Notes: generated by a model not told the origin, from the sequence alone. A DNA stretch of 64,000 bases from Choanephora cucurbitarum (GCA_025331435.1 JAIWNI010000028.1:124001-188000), one strand, 5' to 3'. Counted from the first letter of the stretch, positions 48,471 through 59,962 are shown. Numbers and translations are program-made.

Positions 48471-49535
48471 TTAATATCGGGTAGGGCCGCCTTTGGCATC
48501 AGTAACAGCCTGGCATCTATCCTCCATACTGTCAACAAGACGAATGAAAAGATCATGGCTGATCTCGTTCCATGCTTCTAACAAAAGCTCCTTCAAGTGA
48601 GCAGCATTTTGAACCGTATGCCGTCTACTCTCAATCCTCAACTCAAGAGCCCACCACAAATGCTCAATGGGATTTAAGTCTGGGCTTTGTGCAGGCCAGA
48701 ACTCAAACCCACTTATCATATGTCGTGTCTTCCAAGCACGAGTAGCGGCAGCAGTGTGGCACGTAGCGCCATCTTCTTGGAAGATAAACGTCCTGTCTTC
48801 ATTGGCTTAAAGATCCAAGAGCCACGGCTGAAAGTGATCAGCTAAAATTTGGATGTATCGCTCAGAGTCTACTGAGCCATCCACGAACACAAGAGACCCC
48901 GCTCCACCTCTCCAAAAAAACCCCCCAAAGCATCACACTTCTTTTACCGAACTTTTTGGTAGGAACAGTGAGCACCTCTTCATAAGCCCGGCCTTGCTGT
49001 CGAATGACTCTGAGACCGCCTCGATGTCCTTCTGTCTCAAAGCGAGACTCATCAGACCAAATGACGCTGGCCCATTGATCAGTAGACCAATTGACATGTT
49101 TCATGGCCCATTCCAAGCGTTTTTGCTTGTGCTTTGGTCTTAAGGCAGGCTTCTTCTTGGCGTAGTATGAATTGAAACCCATAGCACGAAGATATTCAAT
49201 GACTGCCGCCCTACAGACACTCACCCCAGATTTCTCTAATTCGTGCCTGATAGCATCGAAGCTTAAGAAAGGATTCTTGGTCACAATGGACCGTAAGTGT
49301 CTCATATCTCTTTCATCAACTTTCTTGGGTGCTCCAGAAGAAGGACGAGGCTGAGGTGAGTCTGTCTTGTTGATGCGAGCGATGATACTGTTGACAGTTG
49401 AAAGAGGTAGCTCAACCACCCCAACTATCTCACGCTGAGAATGACCGGCGCGATGAGATAGAAAACTCCCCAATATTTTTCGTCTTTGCGCTCGTTGTAA
49501 GGATCACGCTTAGTAGTGTTTTTAACTTTAGGCAT
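48471..49535 (-). pseudogene. Tc1-type DDE transposase, lightly broken
   Basis: The start is MPKVKNTTKRDPYNERK (49535 down). A 1-bp loss after GVFYL shifts the frame relative to the 35-kb fragment. The frame then runs HSQREIVGVVELPLSTVNSI (helix-turn-helix) through IWSDESRFE (first catalytic Asp). A break after the MLWGVF block and a TAA near 48807 precede FQEDGATCH (second Asp) and PAQSPDLNPIEHLW (Glu), with 35 residues between D and E. The three catalytic residues are all retained, so it is a recent corpse. Confidence 0.88.
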
Positions 49536-49589
49536 TTTGATATTTGAGTAGTTTTAGATGGATCACAAAAGGTTTATTAGAGTAGTATT

Positions 49590-49800
49590 TTTTTTTTGGT
49601 ATTAAGTGTAAACTTTATTTAAACTGAGTTATAACAATAAAATTTAGTTATGCACCAGTGGAAGATCCACCAAGAAAAATTCAAAAGCCACTGAGGGTTG
49701 CCAGACTTGCTGTTCAAACACACAGTAGTAATGGTAACGCCAGAGAGCACTAAGACCAACCCCCAGAATCAGAAGTTTTTGGGGCGGTCAGGGAATTAAA
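49590..49800 (-). mobile_element. SINE-like retroposed insertion inside the Tc1 element
   Basis: A 211-bp sequence sits between two copies of GTAGTATT (49582-49589 and 49801-49808), an 8-bp target duplication. The plus strand begins with a run of T, that is, a poly-A tail on the minus strand, so it was inserted in minus orientation. Deleting it restores the same Tc1 5' leader as at 35077. I could not find tRNA A/B boxes or 5S similarity. Confidence 0.75.
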
Positions 49801-49844
49801 GTAGTATTTAAGAGAGAAGATGGTAAAAATCTTGTGCCACTGTA

Positions 49845-50313
49845 TAACAATTGCAAGTGGCAGCTTTATACTAACTTGATCTTACGCTATAAATCGAATG
49901 CTATGTTAAAGAAATATTTGGAATACAAAAGAAAAGAAGAAGAAAAGAAGGTATCCTTATTACACGAACTTCTTGAAGCCTCAACAGTCAGACTGATTGA
50001 GGTTGTTCAAGAACATGCTACGAGGCAGATTAACTGGTCTGGCAGAAGGCATAATAGTGATAAAGAAAAAATATTCAGTGGTTAAATGGCTATCAATATG
50101 CGAACTTCTTGAAGCCTCAACAGTCAAAAAGACTGATTGAGGTTGTTCAAGAACATGCTACGAGGCAGATTAACTGGTCTGGCAGAAGGCATATCTTTAG
50201 CAAAAAAAAAAAACTTTCCCTAAACGAACTTCCTGAAGCCTCAACAGTCAAAAAGACTGATTGAGGTTGTTCAAGAACATGCTACGAGGCAGATTAACTG
50301 GTCTGGCAGACGG
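49845..50313 (+). repeat. Gene-fragment family with three hairpin-bearing tandem copies
   Basis: The frame 49834-50085 reads CKWQLYTNLILRYKSNAMLK and LLEASTVRLIEVVQEHATRQ. The second part of it recurs as DNA starting at 49964, 50100 and 50224 (unit spacing 136 and 124 bp). In copies 2 and 3, CCTCAACAGTC and GACTGATTGAGG flank AAAAA and can form a stem-loop. A second copy of the upstream part, ending in a stop after 35 codons, is at 56890-56989. The function is unknown and all copies look decayed. Confidence 0.7.
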
Positions 50314-50463
50314 TCTAGGTTAAGTTGAGAATCATGAATAGAACAAAATGAGTTTACATGCCCACTCAAAAAAAATTGTGATAACAGAAAACCAACAGAT
50401 CCTATTGGTTGATTAAAATTCTGCTCACTCAAAGAGAGATTCTTTTTTTGAACTGCTGACAAG

Positions 50464-50679
50464 GTATTGGATTTTGCTTTCAACTTTGCGGATTTTTATT
50501 TTTATTTTTGCGGGTCAAATTTTTTATTTTTGCGGATTTTAATTTTTTTTATAATACAAAATATACGTAAATGCGCAAACCTCCATACGCAAAAAAAAAA
50601 TTAAAATCCGCAAAAATAAAAAATTTGACCCGCAAAAATAAAAATAAAAATCCGCAAAGTTGAAAGCAAAATCCAATAC
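50464..50679. mobile_element. Foldback element with ~88-bp inverted arms
   Basis: GTATTGGATTTTGCTTTCAA at the left is mirrored by TTGAAAGCAAAATCCAATAC at the right, with pairing through repeated TTTTTGCGG blocks over about 88 bp and a loop of about 40 bp. It is non-coding and resembles a foldback MITE. No clear target duplication was recognised. Confidence 0.85.
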
Positions 50680-50741
50680 TATGTTAAAGCAAGTATTTAC
50701 CCAAATCTCTCAGTGTTCAACCAGAGGTAACTTAGCTGATC

Positions 50742-51915
50742 ATGCCAAGCGCTAGTATTCTTCGCTTCCTCTGCAGTCACACCCTTTGCTCTCCAGCCCA
50801 GTCAAATTGCACCACCTCTTGAAAACAAGCTGAAGCTCTCGTTAAGCCGTCATGACACACTACTCTCGCAATTTGACGACAACAGTCTGAATCCCGCTGA
50901 AATTACACAGGCATCCAAAAAACTCGCTCAACTGACACAGCCTAAGAGTCTGTTTGACGATTGGATCCAACATCGGCATGATCTAACCGAACTTTATAGT
51001 CGCTTGTCAACCAACCAACAAGAAGACGACGAAGATATGGTAGAGATGGCTAAAGAGGAATTTACAGACATTATAGGTCGTATCCATCAACTAGAGAAGG
51101 ATTTGATTAGTGAGCTAGCACCCAAAGATGAAGCAGATGATGCCAGTGCCATTTTAGAAATTAGAGCATGTGCTGGTGGTGATGAAGCCTCCATCTTTTC
51201 AGCAGATATGGCTCGTATGTGTGAATGATCGGCTCAATTGCAACGCTGGAAATGGAAAGGGTTGGCCAAGTCAGACGAAACAGGCAATAAGGGATTTAAA
51301 GATATCACTGTCAATATTGGTGGTCGCAATGTATTTGGTTTATTGAAATACGAATCTGGTGTGCATAGGTAAAAAGAAGAGAGATATGCTTAGAGACAGA
51401 AATACAGTGTCTTATTTCACAAAAGAGTACAGCGTGTGTCTGCTACAGAAGCACAATGTAGAATTCATACTTCAACTGTGATAATAGACATCTTGCCACA
51501 ACCCGCTGAGGTTGATGTTCAAATCAAAAACAGTGACCTCAAAATTGATGTCTATCGTGCTTCAGGTGCTGGTGGTCAGCATCTCAACACAACAGACAGT
51601 GCTGTACGTGACCCATATCCCAACAGGCCTGGTTGTAGCCATGTAAAATGAACGGTCTCAACATAAAAACAAGCTCAATGCACTCAAAGTGTTACGAGCC
51701 AAGATCTATGAACAAGAGCGTCTAAAGAAACAGACAGAGCGTAGAGATTCTCGTAATGCTCAAATTGGTTCAGGCGATAGTTCTGAAAAGATCAGAACTT
51801 ACAATTACCCTCAAAATAGAGTGACTGATCACCGTATTAACCTTACATTCTATGAATTAAAGCTTAGTATGAACAATCAACTTTATTCTTCTAATAGAGA
51901 TTCAGCTAAATAGTG
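50742..51915 (+). pseudogene. MRF1: Mitochondrial peptide chain release factor 1, decayed copy
   Basis: The source gene product ends translation in mitochondria by recognising UAA/UAG and hydrolysing peptidyl-tRNA through its GGQ loop. Recognisable parts are the coiled N-terminal domain (51004-51225), the PCRF region ILEIRACAGGDEASIFSADM, KGFKDITVNIGGRNVFGLLK, an intron (51370 to about 51425), [10 protein letters not shown] and [16 protein letters not shown]. Breaks include a frameshift near the N terminus, an in-frame TGA at 51226-51228 after MARMCE, a 2-bp loss after DSAVR, and TAA in LVVAM*NERSQH. The C terminus stops early after [10 protein letters not shown]. Both stop codons are explained by C-to-T changes (CGA, CAA). 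A functional gene presumably exists elsewhere. Confidence 0.85.
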
Positions 51916-52022
51916 TTTTTGTAAAGGTTCAATGACATGCATTAGATTTTCTCCAGCCATAATGGTTTGTCCCGGGGCAATTGTGTGTGTGTGTACACCC
52001 ATTTGAGTATTATTTTACTATG

Positions 52023-52566
52023 CTTTTCTATTCTAGGGGTAGAAACAAGTGAGTCTGGATTCATATAATTAGAATTATTACCAGAAGGTGGCAAAGTTTT
52101 TGGTTTGTTAGCATAGAAGTCGCCCTTTTTTCTTTTTTCATTGTTCATTCTATAGGGAGGATAACTGACACTTTTTGTTCATCATTTCCATAGTCTCTAT
52201 TCACTCGCTTATGGGCAAATTACCTTTTTTTTTTTTGCCCTTTTACGAAGAAATGTAAAACCAATCCATGTTGCTATTTTAAGAAGATTACTTTATCATA
52301 TAAAGTAATGCTCATTCGATTTTCATTTGATGAGAGAAGGGGGGGGTACTCTAAAGAACGAAAGAAAGAAAAAAATAATGGCAAAACTATTATCTCTCTC
52401 TCTCTCTCTATCTAACATAGTTGATTTATTAGTATTCCCAACAAAGAGAGTTGGTTGATACAGAAAAGGGCATGCTTTGACTTGTATGCTTTTGCTATCT
52501 AAAAGAAAAAAGAAAAGAGGAAGAAATAGACTAAATCAATGAATAACTAGTCTAATTAAAACAGAA
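52023..52566. repeat. 540-bp direct repeat, copy 2
   Basis: This is a near-identical copy of 45742-46285, located just after the release-factor pseudogene. Similarity begins at TTTCTATTCTAGGG and ends at GAATAACTAGT(C/T)TAATTA. It contains the same poly-G run and (CT)n tract. Confidence 0.85.
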
Positions 52567-53832
52567 AACTTTGTTCAAGCAGCATATATTGCTAATGATA
52601 ATAAAATGGACAATATATACATATAAACAAAAACAGCGCTTCATTGAAAATGGCTTGAAGGTTTCTAAATCATTCACGTTACCAACATCTTACAAATCGC
52701 AGTATGCTGAATCATGATGAGGGTCAATAGAATTTGCTAGAGTGTAATGAAGATGCTAATTTTGTTACTGCAATGAAGATGCAGCTTTTAATATGTCGGT
52801 TCACATCAAAGGTGTTGGATATGTTTGCTAATTGTATTGAATACAATCAGCCATCCCGATAGGACAGGCAATACCTTGACAGAAAGAGGTTTCGGCTTTC
52901 ATTGAAAATAAGTGATTGAAATTGTATTTGTAGATCTCCTTGTTGTTCTCAGAAGCTACGTCAATCTATATATTTCGTAACTCACCACCATAGTTGAATA
53001 TTGACTTACAGCTTAAGAGACGAATTATGCAGTACCTCTAGTCAATGAGAAGGACAGGTCAATAAGCTTAAATATGGGGAAACCAAACAAGAAAATCGAT
53101 TTATGGACGAGAATTTGACTCGTTATTCGCTGCTCCCATTGTAAATGATGTCCTGCAAGAGAAGCTAGCTGAGCTCAGCTCGTTGGAAATCAATCCAAGT
53201 TTTGTTTCTAATGGTATGGAAGTAATCTAATGAAACAAGAACATCGGAGTCAGCAAGAGTATCTTCCACAGCATCCATTCTCATGTTGATAATGACGAGC
53301 TGCTTATCATGAATGTCAGTTTTCCCGAAGCGCAACGCTAGTTGTATACCAGTCTACTTGCCTACAGCTTGTAACTGACGATCGGCATGTACTTGCACTG
53401 ATTGAGATTTGGGGATAAGACCATTGAATACGTCCTCAATGTCTCATTTGGAATGCCCTGATAAGGATGAGCAGATTGACTTCCTTCCCTATATTTTCAT
53501 TAGTTTCTGATGTTGTTGTTGTGTCTTACATACAACATAGCATAATTCGTAATGACTCAATAATGTAATAAAGCTGGATCATTATAACCGATGTAATACA
53601 ATGTGAGAAAGTTTAGGATTTAGGACATGAACCAAAATGATGGATCAAACAGGTCATAGATAACATGCTAGACCCAGAAGATAAATTGAGTCGAATCTCA
53701 ATCTATTAATAACATATCCCAGCTATCAATGTAAACCCTTCATTTAATGTCTAAGATCTGATACAGATACTTCTCCTATAAATACCAACTACTTTTACAC
53801 TCAATAAACAGTAATTCTTTGACTAGCTTAAT
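52567..53832. other. Degenerate sequence
   Basis: There are no long frames. Sequence composition around 53040-53480 suggests decayed coding DNA, but no family is recognisable. Confidence 0.4.
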
Positions 53833-54400
53833 CAAAACATATATTACTGAAAAACTGAATTAAAAGAGTTACTATCACGTGATTTAACTTGCTTATCTTT
53901 AATTTTCATTATCTCAGTTTCATTTATCAAATAAAACCTGCTTGAGTTGTGGGTCTTTGTTCTTTGTTCTTTTTTCTTTTCATTCAGGTTTGCAACAAGT
54001 GAAACTTGCCAAGTAAGCATCAACACCCAGTTAGAAGCACTATAACATTCATCTAACTCATAAACAATCTTATCTTTTTTTTTAGACGCGACCAAGAGCT
54101 GCATATATTTCAGACTTTGACCATCCTTAGCCTTTCGATCTTGACGCATGGACAACATTTGTACTGACTACAATTTGGCCTTTGCTTTTACTTCTTTGAG
54201 ACGTGAAGTTGGCAACAACAACCTTGGTAATATGCCTTTCCAAACCCATGGCCAGATGCACCTTATACAAGACCCTTTCTTTTATCTGAAGAGGGATAAC
54301 TATACAAGATATGCTCAGTTGTATATCCTTGGTCCTCAACTTCCAGGTTCACTTGGAGCAAGCAACAATGGCGATTTGGATAGAAGAATCACAAGTAACT
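53833..54400 (+). mobile_element. Helitron remnant (5' part)
   Basis: This starts TCAAAACATATATTACTGAA after an A and shares GAGTTACTATCACGTGA-type leader sequence with the intact Helitron (2070-2115). The frame from 54148 (NLAFAFTSLRREVGNNNLGN, then NMPFQTHGQM and RYAQLYILGPQ) matches the N-terminal part of the Helitron protein around residues 142-200. The zinc-finger exon is broken, and similarity ends near 54400, well before the Rep and helicase domains. Confidence 0.85.
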
Positions 54401-54615
54401 TGGATGCTTCATCAACAGAAGCCCCTTTTGTTGCATCGTATTAATGCCACACAAAGGGTTTTCATGAATGTTGAAAATAATGAAAGCAAATCATTATTTT
54501 TTGGATTTATCCTTCTGGTATTTGATGCCAAGATCAAGTGAAACGCGTAACAAACCTTCGTGAAAACAAGCTTCTTGTTTCTACTACTTAACCTTGTACA
54601 CTGACAAATCAAGTC

Positions 54616-55833
54616 TTGTCATATAAGTTGTTATCTGCATTCGACAGTTTGACTCTAGTCGAAAAATGCATTCTGAAGTTGGCTGTTTCAGAAATAATTG
54701 ACTTGAACAATAAGGTTTTTATCGGCCAATACAAAAAGTATTTCTCGATTCAAAATATGCAAAGCAAGACTATCCAAGACTACCGCAAGGCTATTCAAGG
54801 CTACCGCAAGGCATGAGTTACTCTTGTTGGAGGCCCCTCGCCCACAAAGACAACACGGTGATGAAGTCAGACAAGAGTTCAGACATTTTAAGAAAGTAAG
54901 TATTTAAGCATGTCACAATCAACGTAGATACTTAACTTTTCTTTCCTTTGTAGCTTTTCTTTGATGATGAACGTGGGCCAGGTTTTCTGCCTAGTGCAAA
55001 AAAAGGTCTTAGAGATCAAATTTGTTTGACCATGCTTAACTTGCTGAACATGATGGACAATTGGGCTTGTGATGACAGCGCGGATGAAGAAAAAGAAGAA
55101 GAGGAAGAACGAAAGAGGAAGAGAGAGCCCGAGTGCTCAGAGAATGACTTGTTGCTTGTGGTGAAGATGGTGTTAGATAGTATTTTTGGCGATACTAAAC
55201 TGAAGTGGAAGAGTGGAGAGAAAACAACCGAGGCAACAAAGAGAGCAAGAGTTGTTGGACAGTTGCTGTCAGGAAGTAGATCATGCAGCAATCTGATGGG
55301 AAGACGAAATGACCTTGTGTTGTATAACAAGAAGAATGTTGTTCTGTGCTTGTCAGAGCTTAAAGACGGCAGCAACAAGAGTGAGTCGACCAAGCAAGAC
55401 TCGAAAAGCATACGTTGTACTAAGTCGCTTATCTCTTACAACAGGCCGCACAGCCAAAAGGATCTGTGGTCACTCGATTGGAATGGTAAGTTAAGCCAAG
55501 ATATTTTCAGTGATGAAACTCATATTCTCTAAACACAGGCTTTCACGGCTACACCTATTACAGCAAAAGCCACCAAGGCATCACAGTGGTTTTGCCCGGC
55601 AGCCAACTCGCCATATCCACCAGCAAAGATTGCATTGACGATCTTGAAGATACACTTGTTGCGCTGTATGAGTTCAAAGTAAGACCTCATGATTATATTT
55701 ATTTTGTCTTTCTTTTGCAATAGTACTTAAAATGCTTCTTGTTTAGGAGCACATGCTGGAGTACGATATTTCGCTGGCCTTGGAGTTTACGGCTTCTGAG
55801 TCCCAAGAACTGGTTGTGTATCATAGCCCTTGA
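54616..55833 (+). pseudogene. C: 5'-truncated PD-(D/E)XK-like family member
   Basis: This is homologous to B2 from its exon 4 end. LLSAFDSLTLVEKCILKLAV matches KLLNSFRTLTHTEKCVLKLT, but without the intron present in B. A 21-bp internal duplication (YRKAIQGYRKA) and a frameshift precede ELLLLEAPRPQRQHG. After an intron (54897-54954) the rest is open: 54955-55485, 55539-55679 and 55748-55833. It contains ADEEKEEEEE, RKRKRE, SENDLLLVVKMVLDSIF, GRRND (Asp codon 55311) and SELKDG (Glu codon 55356; 14 residues between D and E, as in B), QDSKSIRCTKSL, and the terminus ESQELVVYHSP. The exons coding for the N terminus are absent, and a Helitron remnant lies directly upstream in the same orientation. 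It could be transcribed from elsewhere, but as it stands it is broken. Confidence 0.78.
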
Positions 55834-58446
55834 ATAAAGCGTTTTTATATATATACCCTATACCCTATGAATACTGCTACTAATATCAACGCTGCTATCG
55901 TGATTGTTGTTCTAAAATCTACGAATACTACAACTAAAATGAATAAAGGATGAGTGGCTTTTTTTTGCTTGTTTTTCTTGAGCATATAAAGAATGCTTTG
56001 TTTCATGGCTATTAAGTCTTAAAAGGTGCTCCTTTAAATGATTGCAAAAGGCAAGTAGAATAGAAGCAAGCTTGATTGGTGCTTATTTCTTTTTGAGTTC
56101 ATTCTCATAATGCAGAGTTGTAATAACACTGGACTTATTCATAATAAAAAAAAAAGTTAGCTATACACTACAGCACAGTATATCTTTTTGTTAGATGCTG
56201 CCACAGGAAAAATTAAAATAAAAGGGACAGTAGGAAATAACTCAAAACTGGTTATTCAGTTTCATTTAGTCCAAGAAAAAAAAGAGAACAGAGGTTCTCC
56301 TTATTCTGACTCTTACAAGTCTATCCATGCTGGCGAATGTTATGCTGATTTTATCGTTGAGTTCAAACCAGATAGATTAGTCTTTATAATAATTTTATTG
56401 CTGTAAAATATGCTTTCTGAGCCTTAGTTGCGCAAATGCAGCTTAACTTGTCTTGTGTGAGAAGGAAGAGCCTGGATTGACAGACATGTATTTATTGAAA
56501 TCTGTAATGATCTGAAGGAAGGACAAAGAAATGATCTTACAGATTTAGAATGCATGCAATGAAAAAAGAGTGGTAGACGAAAATGATCTAGATCGAACGG
56601 TAAGGTCATGTTAAAATTTGAAGGGATTGACGAGTGATGCATTCAACCTGACGCAACATTTTTTGATCGTATTTACATAGCCAATTGACCCACAATTTAA
56701 AGAGCCAGAGAGCAGAAACAGAAAAAGTTTTGTAGTTGAAGAAAAACATAGGATATGACAATAAACCACTTGAACTAGATGTATTGTTCCTACCATTTCT
56801 GATAAAAAGAATAAGAATGTCAAAAAAAAGTTTTCTTCAGCACAGATAGACTAGAGCCACTTTACCTACATCCCAACTAACATGTTTATCTTGAAAAATG
56901 ACAATTGCAAGTGGCAGCTTTACACTAACTTGATCTTACGTTATAAATCGAATGTCATGTTAGAAAAATATTTGGATCAGGAGCCTTAAGAGTGACAAGC
57001 GTTGTATAAATAGAACTTATATCAAGTCAGCTTAATAGACTAAAAGTCAAGTTGTGATATTTCGCGAGTCAAAAGAACTATAAAGATTCAATGAGAGGGA
57101 ACTCGAGGGTACGTTTTATTAGAAGAAATAAAAGTGAGGATTTTTACTACTGCTAAATTATGTCTAGGTTTATATATGATTTTTGTAGGATCTGAGTATA
57201 ATATATTTTTGATCTATTCTCAGATAGATCGGTATGAACAATTTCCTTCTAGGATATCTAGCCATCTGTGTCAACAAGATGTCAATGCTAAATCTAATCC
57301 CTCAAATCAATAAGATTTGAAAATATGTTATTTGGATCTGGATATATCTTTCGAGAAGCATTTATTGCTGTCTCGATGAAAGGTATATAATTAAGTTATC
57401 TAATAGCATATCAGGCATAACCGTTTCATATGATTTATTCACAAGGATAGTTGGTAGTTGGAACAGTTTTTTATGGTTGATAAAGATAGACAAGCCCATT
57501 TTATGATTGTCTCAGAACTATCGTTTATCCAAACAATGATTTAGTCTTTTGTCAATTCAAATCTCTAAGACCATTATTTGTATATAGAGAACACTATCTT
57601 CAATTGTAGATTTCTGTATCTCTTAACTGTGTACCTATCATTGTATCACAGTTATTCATGGTATTAAAAATAGGGAGAAGTGCCACTTGTATAAATCTGT
57701 CCTTGCTTGCAATGTGTTAGCTACGCACATTGGAAGCTTTATACGTCATGTTGTTTCTTCTATGATTATTACTTTTTTCTATTGTTTTAAAATCAATTAT
57801 GCAAGCTTGTGGCTTAACATTGGTTGATTTTATGTTTTCCAACTTTGTGAATTATTTTTGATGTATCAATTATTTTGACAATGGTCAAAATAAATCGCAT
57901 CTAATTGAGTTCAAGATCCATAATCATTTTTCATGTAAGATTTGTGTATGCATATATGTCCCAAATACGACACTGGCTTTCTGAAACATCTCGCTATACT
58001 CTTAGTATCTTAATAAATTTGTGCCATATAACTGAGTCTTTCGATAAACGTAGGTGGCAAAATTGTGTTTTCGTCTAGATGGAATGATTCCTGTTGATTA
58101 CCTGGCTCTAAACCATCCGAAAGAGTAACGGCATCCTGTAAGCCTTGATAAAGCTCTCATTTTATATATATTCGACAGAATTGACAAAATCTAGGTCCGT
58201 TTTGATTTGTTTTAGCCTACATGTCTACTGTATATTAGCGGAAAAGATTTCCAAAGAGATGTAACAGATGACTGTCAAAGGGTCTTTCCATTAATGTGAA
58301 GCCATAAACTTGCATGGTAGCTCGATTTTGATTGTATGCTGTGCTTAGAGTAGCAATGCTCCATCCAGATTCACTAAAAGGAAACAAAAGAACGTAGTGC
58401 AATAGGTCGTAAAATTGGTTGGACTCACTGACTCTATTAATTGGAC
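55834..58446. other. Gene-poor stretch after C
   Basis: This contains an AATAAAG polyadenylation-like signal just after C, an isolated 72-codon frame (56188-56406) without similarity, and the short CKWQLYTN gene fragment at about 56890-56989. The rest is AT-rich without recognisable content. Confidence 0.5.
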
Positions 58447-58602
58447 TACAATAGTCGCTTTATATAAGAGTGTGCATATTCTTGAGAAATACACTCTTAT
58501 ATTGAAGCGATTTTCAAGTTGAAGGATTGTACTCTTATATTGAGTATACTCTTAAATCAAACACTCTTAAATCAAACACTCTTAAATCGAGCGACTACAG
58601 TA
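58447..58602. mobile_element. Tc1-ended MITE, copy 2
   Basis: It is bounded by TA (58447-58448 and 58601-58602), starting CAATAGTCGCTTTATATAAG and ending TAAATCGAGCGACTACAG. It is the reverse-oriented homolog of 16581-16736, with tandem ACTCTTAAATCAAAC blocks near the right end. Confidence 0.88.
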
Positions 58603-59560
58603 TCTTGATATTGTTCAACAATGTCTTCTGATAGCTTCATAAAAAGTATGTTAAGTTGCTAAACATGTTTGAGTGGTTCAATACACTCTTAATAAATTTC
58701 TGCAAAGTGCATAGAAGACTATATTCCTGGAAGCACCAAAAAAGCATGCATTTTATATAGGATTTAAATCGTCTTACAATAAAGTAGTTCTGTTCAATTT
58801 GATCCACCAATAAGCAAATCTTCTGAAAAGCGTTTACTTGCAATTGATTAATCAGCTTAATGGTATCGGCCGTAGTTTCTGTATATTAAGCAAAAGTCGC
58901 ATGACCAGATGCTTTTACAAAAAATCGAATAAATATTATCATTGATCTGAAGCCATATCAACTTTACACGTGATGACAGAATTCTGGTTAGTAAGGAATG
59001 TTTTGATTGAAGTATGCTTCACAATGGAAATCCATGAATCGCCCATGATACTTGGTGTAGTAGAACCTTGTTCAATTATTATATGCGAGTTCCAATACAC
59101 ACTAAATGTCTATCTTTAATAAGCCCAAGTACCCAGAAGAGTGCGTACTAAAAGTCAACTTGAGTATATTTGTTGCTTAGGGGGCCACATTGATTGCAAC
59201 AGTGCCTAACCAGATGCTTCCTTAATCTGTTTTTAGTGAGCGGGAGGCTTTATTAACAAGAGATTTTATCGCACAAAGAGATCCCAATAACATAAGATAC
59301 TTTCCTATGACTGTCAAGTTCAAGCTTGCGCTAACATACATCTAGTTCGCAAAAATAACAGATAAAAGTTTTTTCCCAAGCCGATTTGATTGTAATTAGC
59401 ATTTGGTTGTATTATAATCGAGGCCAGCGACAAAAACACAGGAAGAGACATACATACAGCGTTTTGTGAACAAAGAAAATGTCAAAATGATATCGTGAAA
59501 CAGCGCATCCTCTTACCATTTTTTTCGAAAACTTCATCATCGGTGTAATTCTGTATTGCA
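58603..59560. other. Gene-poor stretch
   Basis: No gene, RNA or known element recognised. Confidence 0.5.
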
Positions 59561-59741
59561 CATCAATTCGGATTATCGCCCTACCCTAACGACTCATGCT
59601 CAGAGAGCGTCGCTTAGAATATGATGCTACCCAAGCCCTCATGTTCGCAAATTTGCCTATAGCTTAAACGCCTACAAGTACGTGAGAGAGCAAGTAGAAC
59701 CGACGAACATTCAATAAGCAGGCTAAATAAGTGTACTAGTA
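59561..59741. repeat. 181-bp direct repeat, copy 1, upstream of gene D
   Basis: It begins CATCAATTCGGATTATCGCC and ends GTGTACTAGTA. I see no difference from 59782-59962. The unit is less AT-rich than its surroundings. A 40-bp spacer (59742-59781) separates the copies. Confidence 0.95.
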
Positions 59742-59781
59742 CAGGGTCTTACGGGGATTAATACAGAATCACAACCACGCG

Positions 59782-59962
59782 CATCAATTCGGATTATCGC
59801 CCTACCCTAACGACTCATGCTCAGAGAGCGTCGCTTAGAATATGATGCTACCCAAGCCCTCATGTTCGCAAATTTGCCTATAGCTTAAACGCCTACAAGT
59901 ACGTGAGAGAGCAAGTAGAACCGACGAACATTCAATAAGCAGGCTAAATAAGTGTACTAGTA
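59782..59962. repeat. 181-bp direct repeat, copy 2, upstream of gene D
   Basis: This is the second copy of the 59561-59741 unit, ending about 165 bp before the gene D start codon. The pair could be a duplicated promoter segment or the two ends of a very small element. The ends do not show the TG...CA of LTRs. Confidence 0.95.

Larger units (their letters stand above)
48300..49842 (-). mobile_element. Tc1/mariner element with TA duplication (copy 2)
   Basis: Terminal inverted repeats CAGTGGCACAAGATTTT (48300 on) and its complement (ending 49842) are flanked by TA on each side (48298-48299, 49843-49844). The element carries a minus-strand transposase gene and a later insertion at 49590-49800. 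Its outer ends match the fragment at 35077. Downstream of it a gene-fragment family (NCKWQLYTNLILRYKSN) resumes directly. Confidence 0.93.

Noticed and set aside
49964..50313. CRISPR-like array
   Set aside because: There are only three long units of unequal spacing derived from a gene fragment in a eukaryotic context.
59561..59962. LTR pair of a very small retrotransposon
   Set aside because: The repeats lack TG...CA ends, and the 40-bp spacer has no recognisable primer-binding site or polypurine tract.
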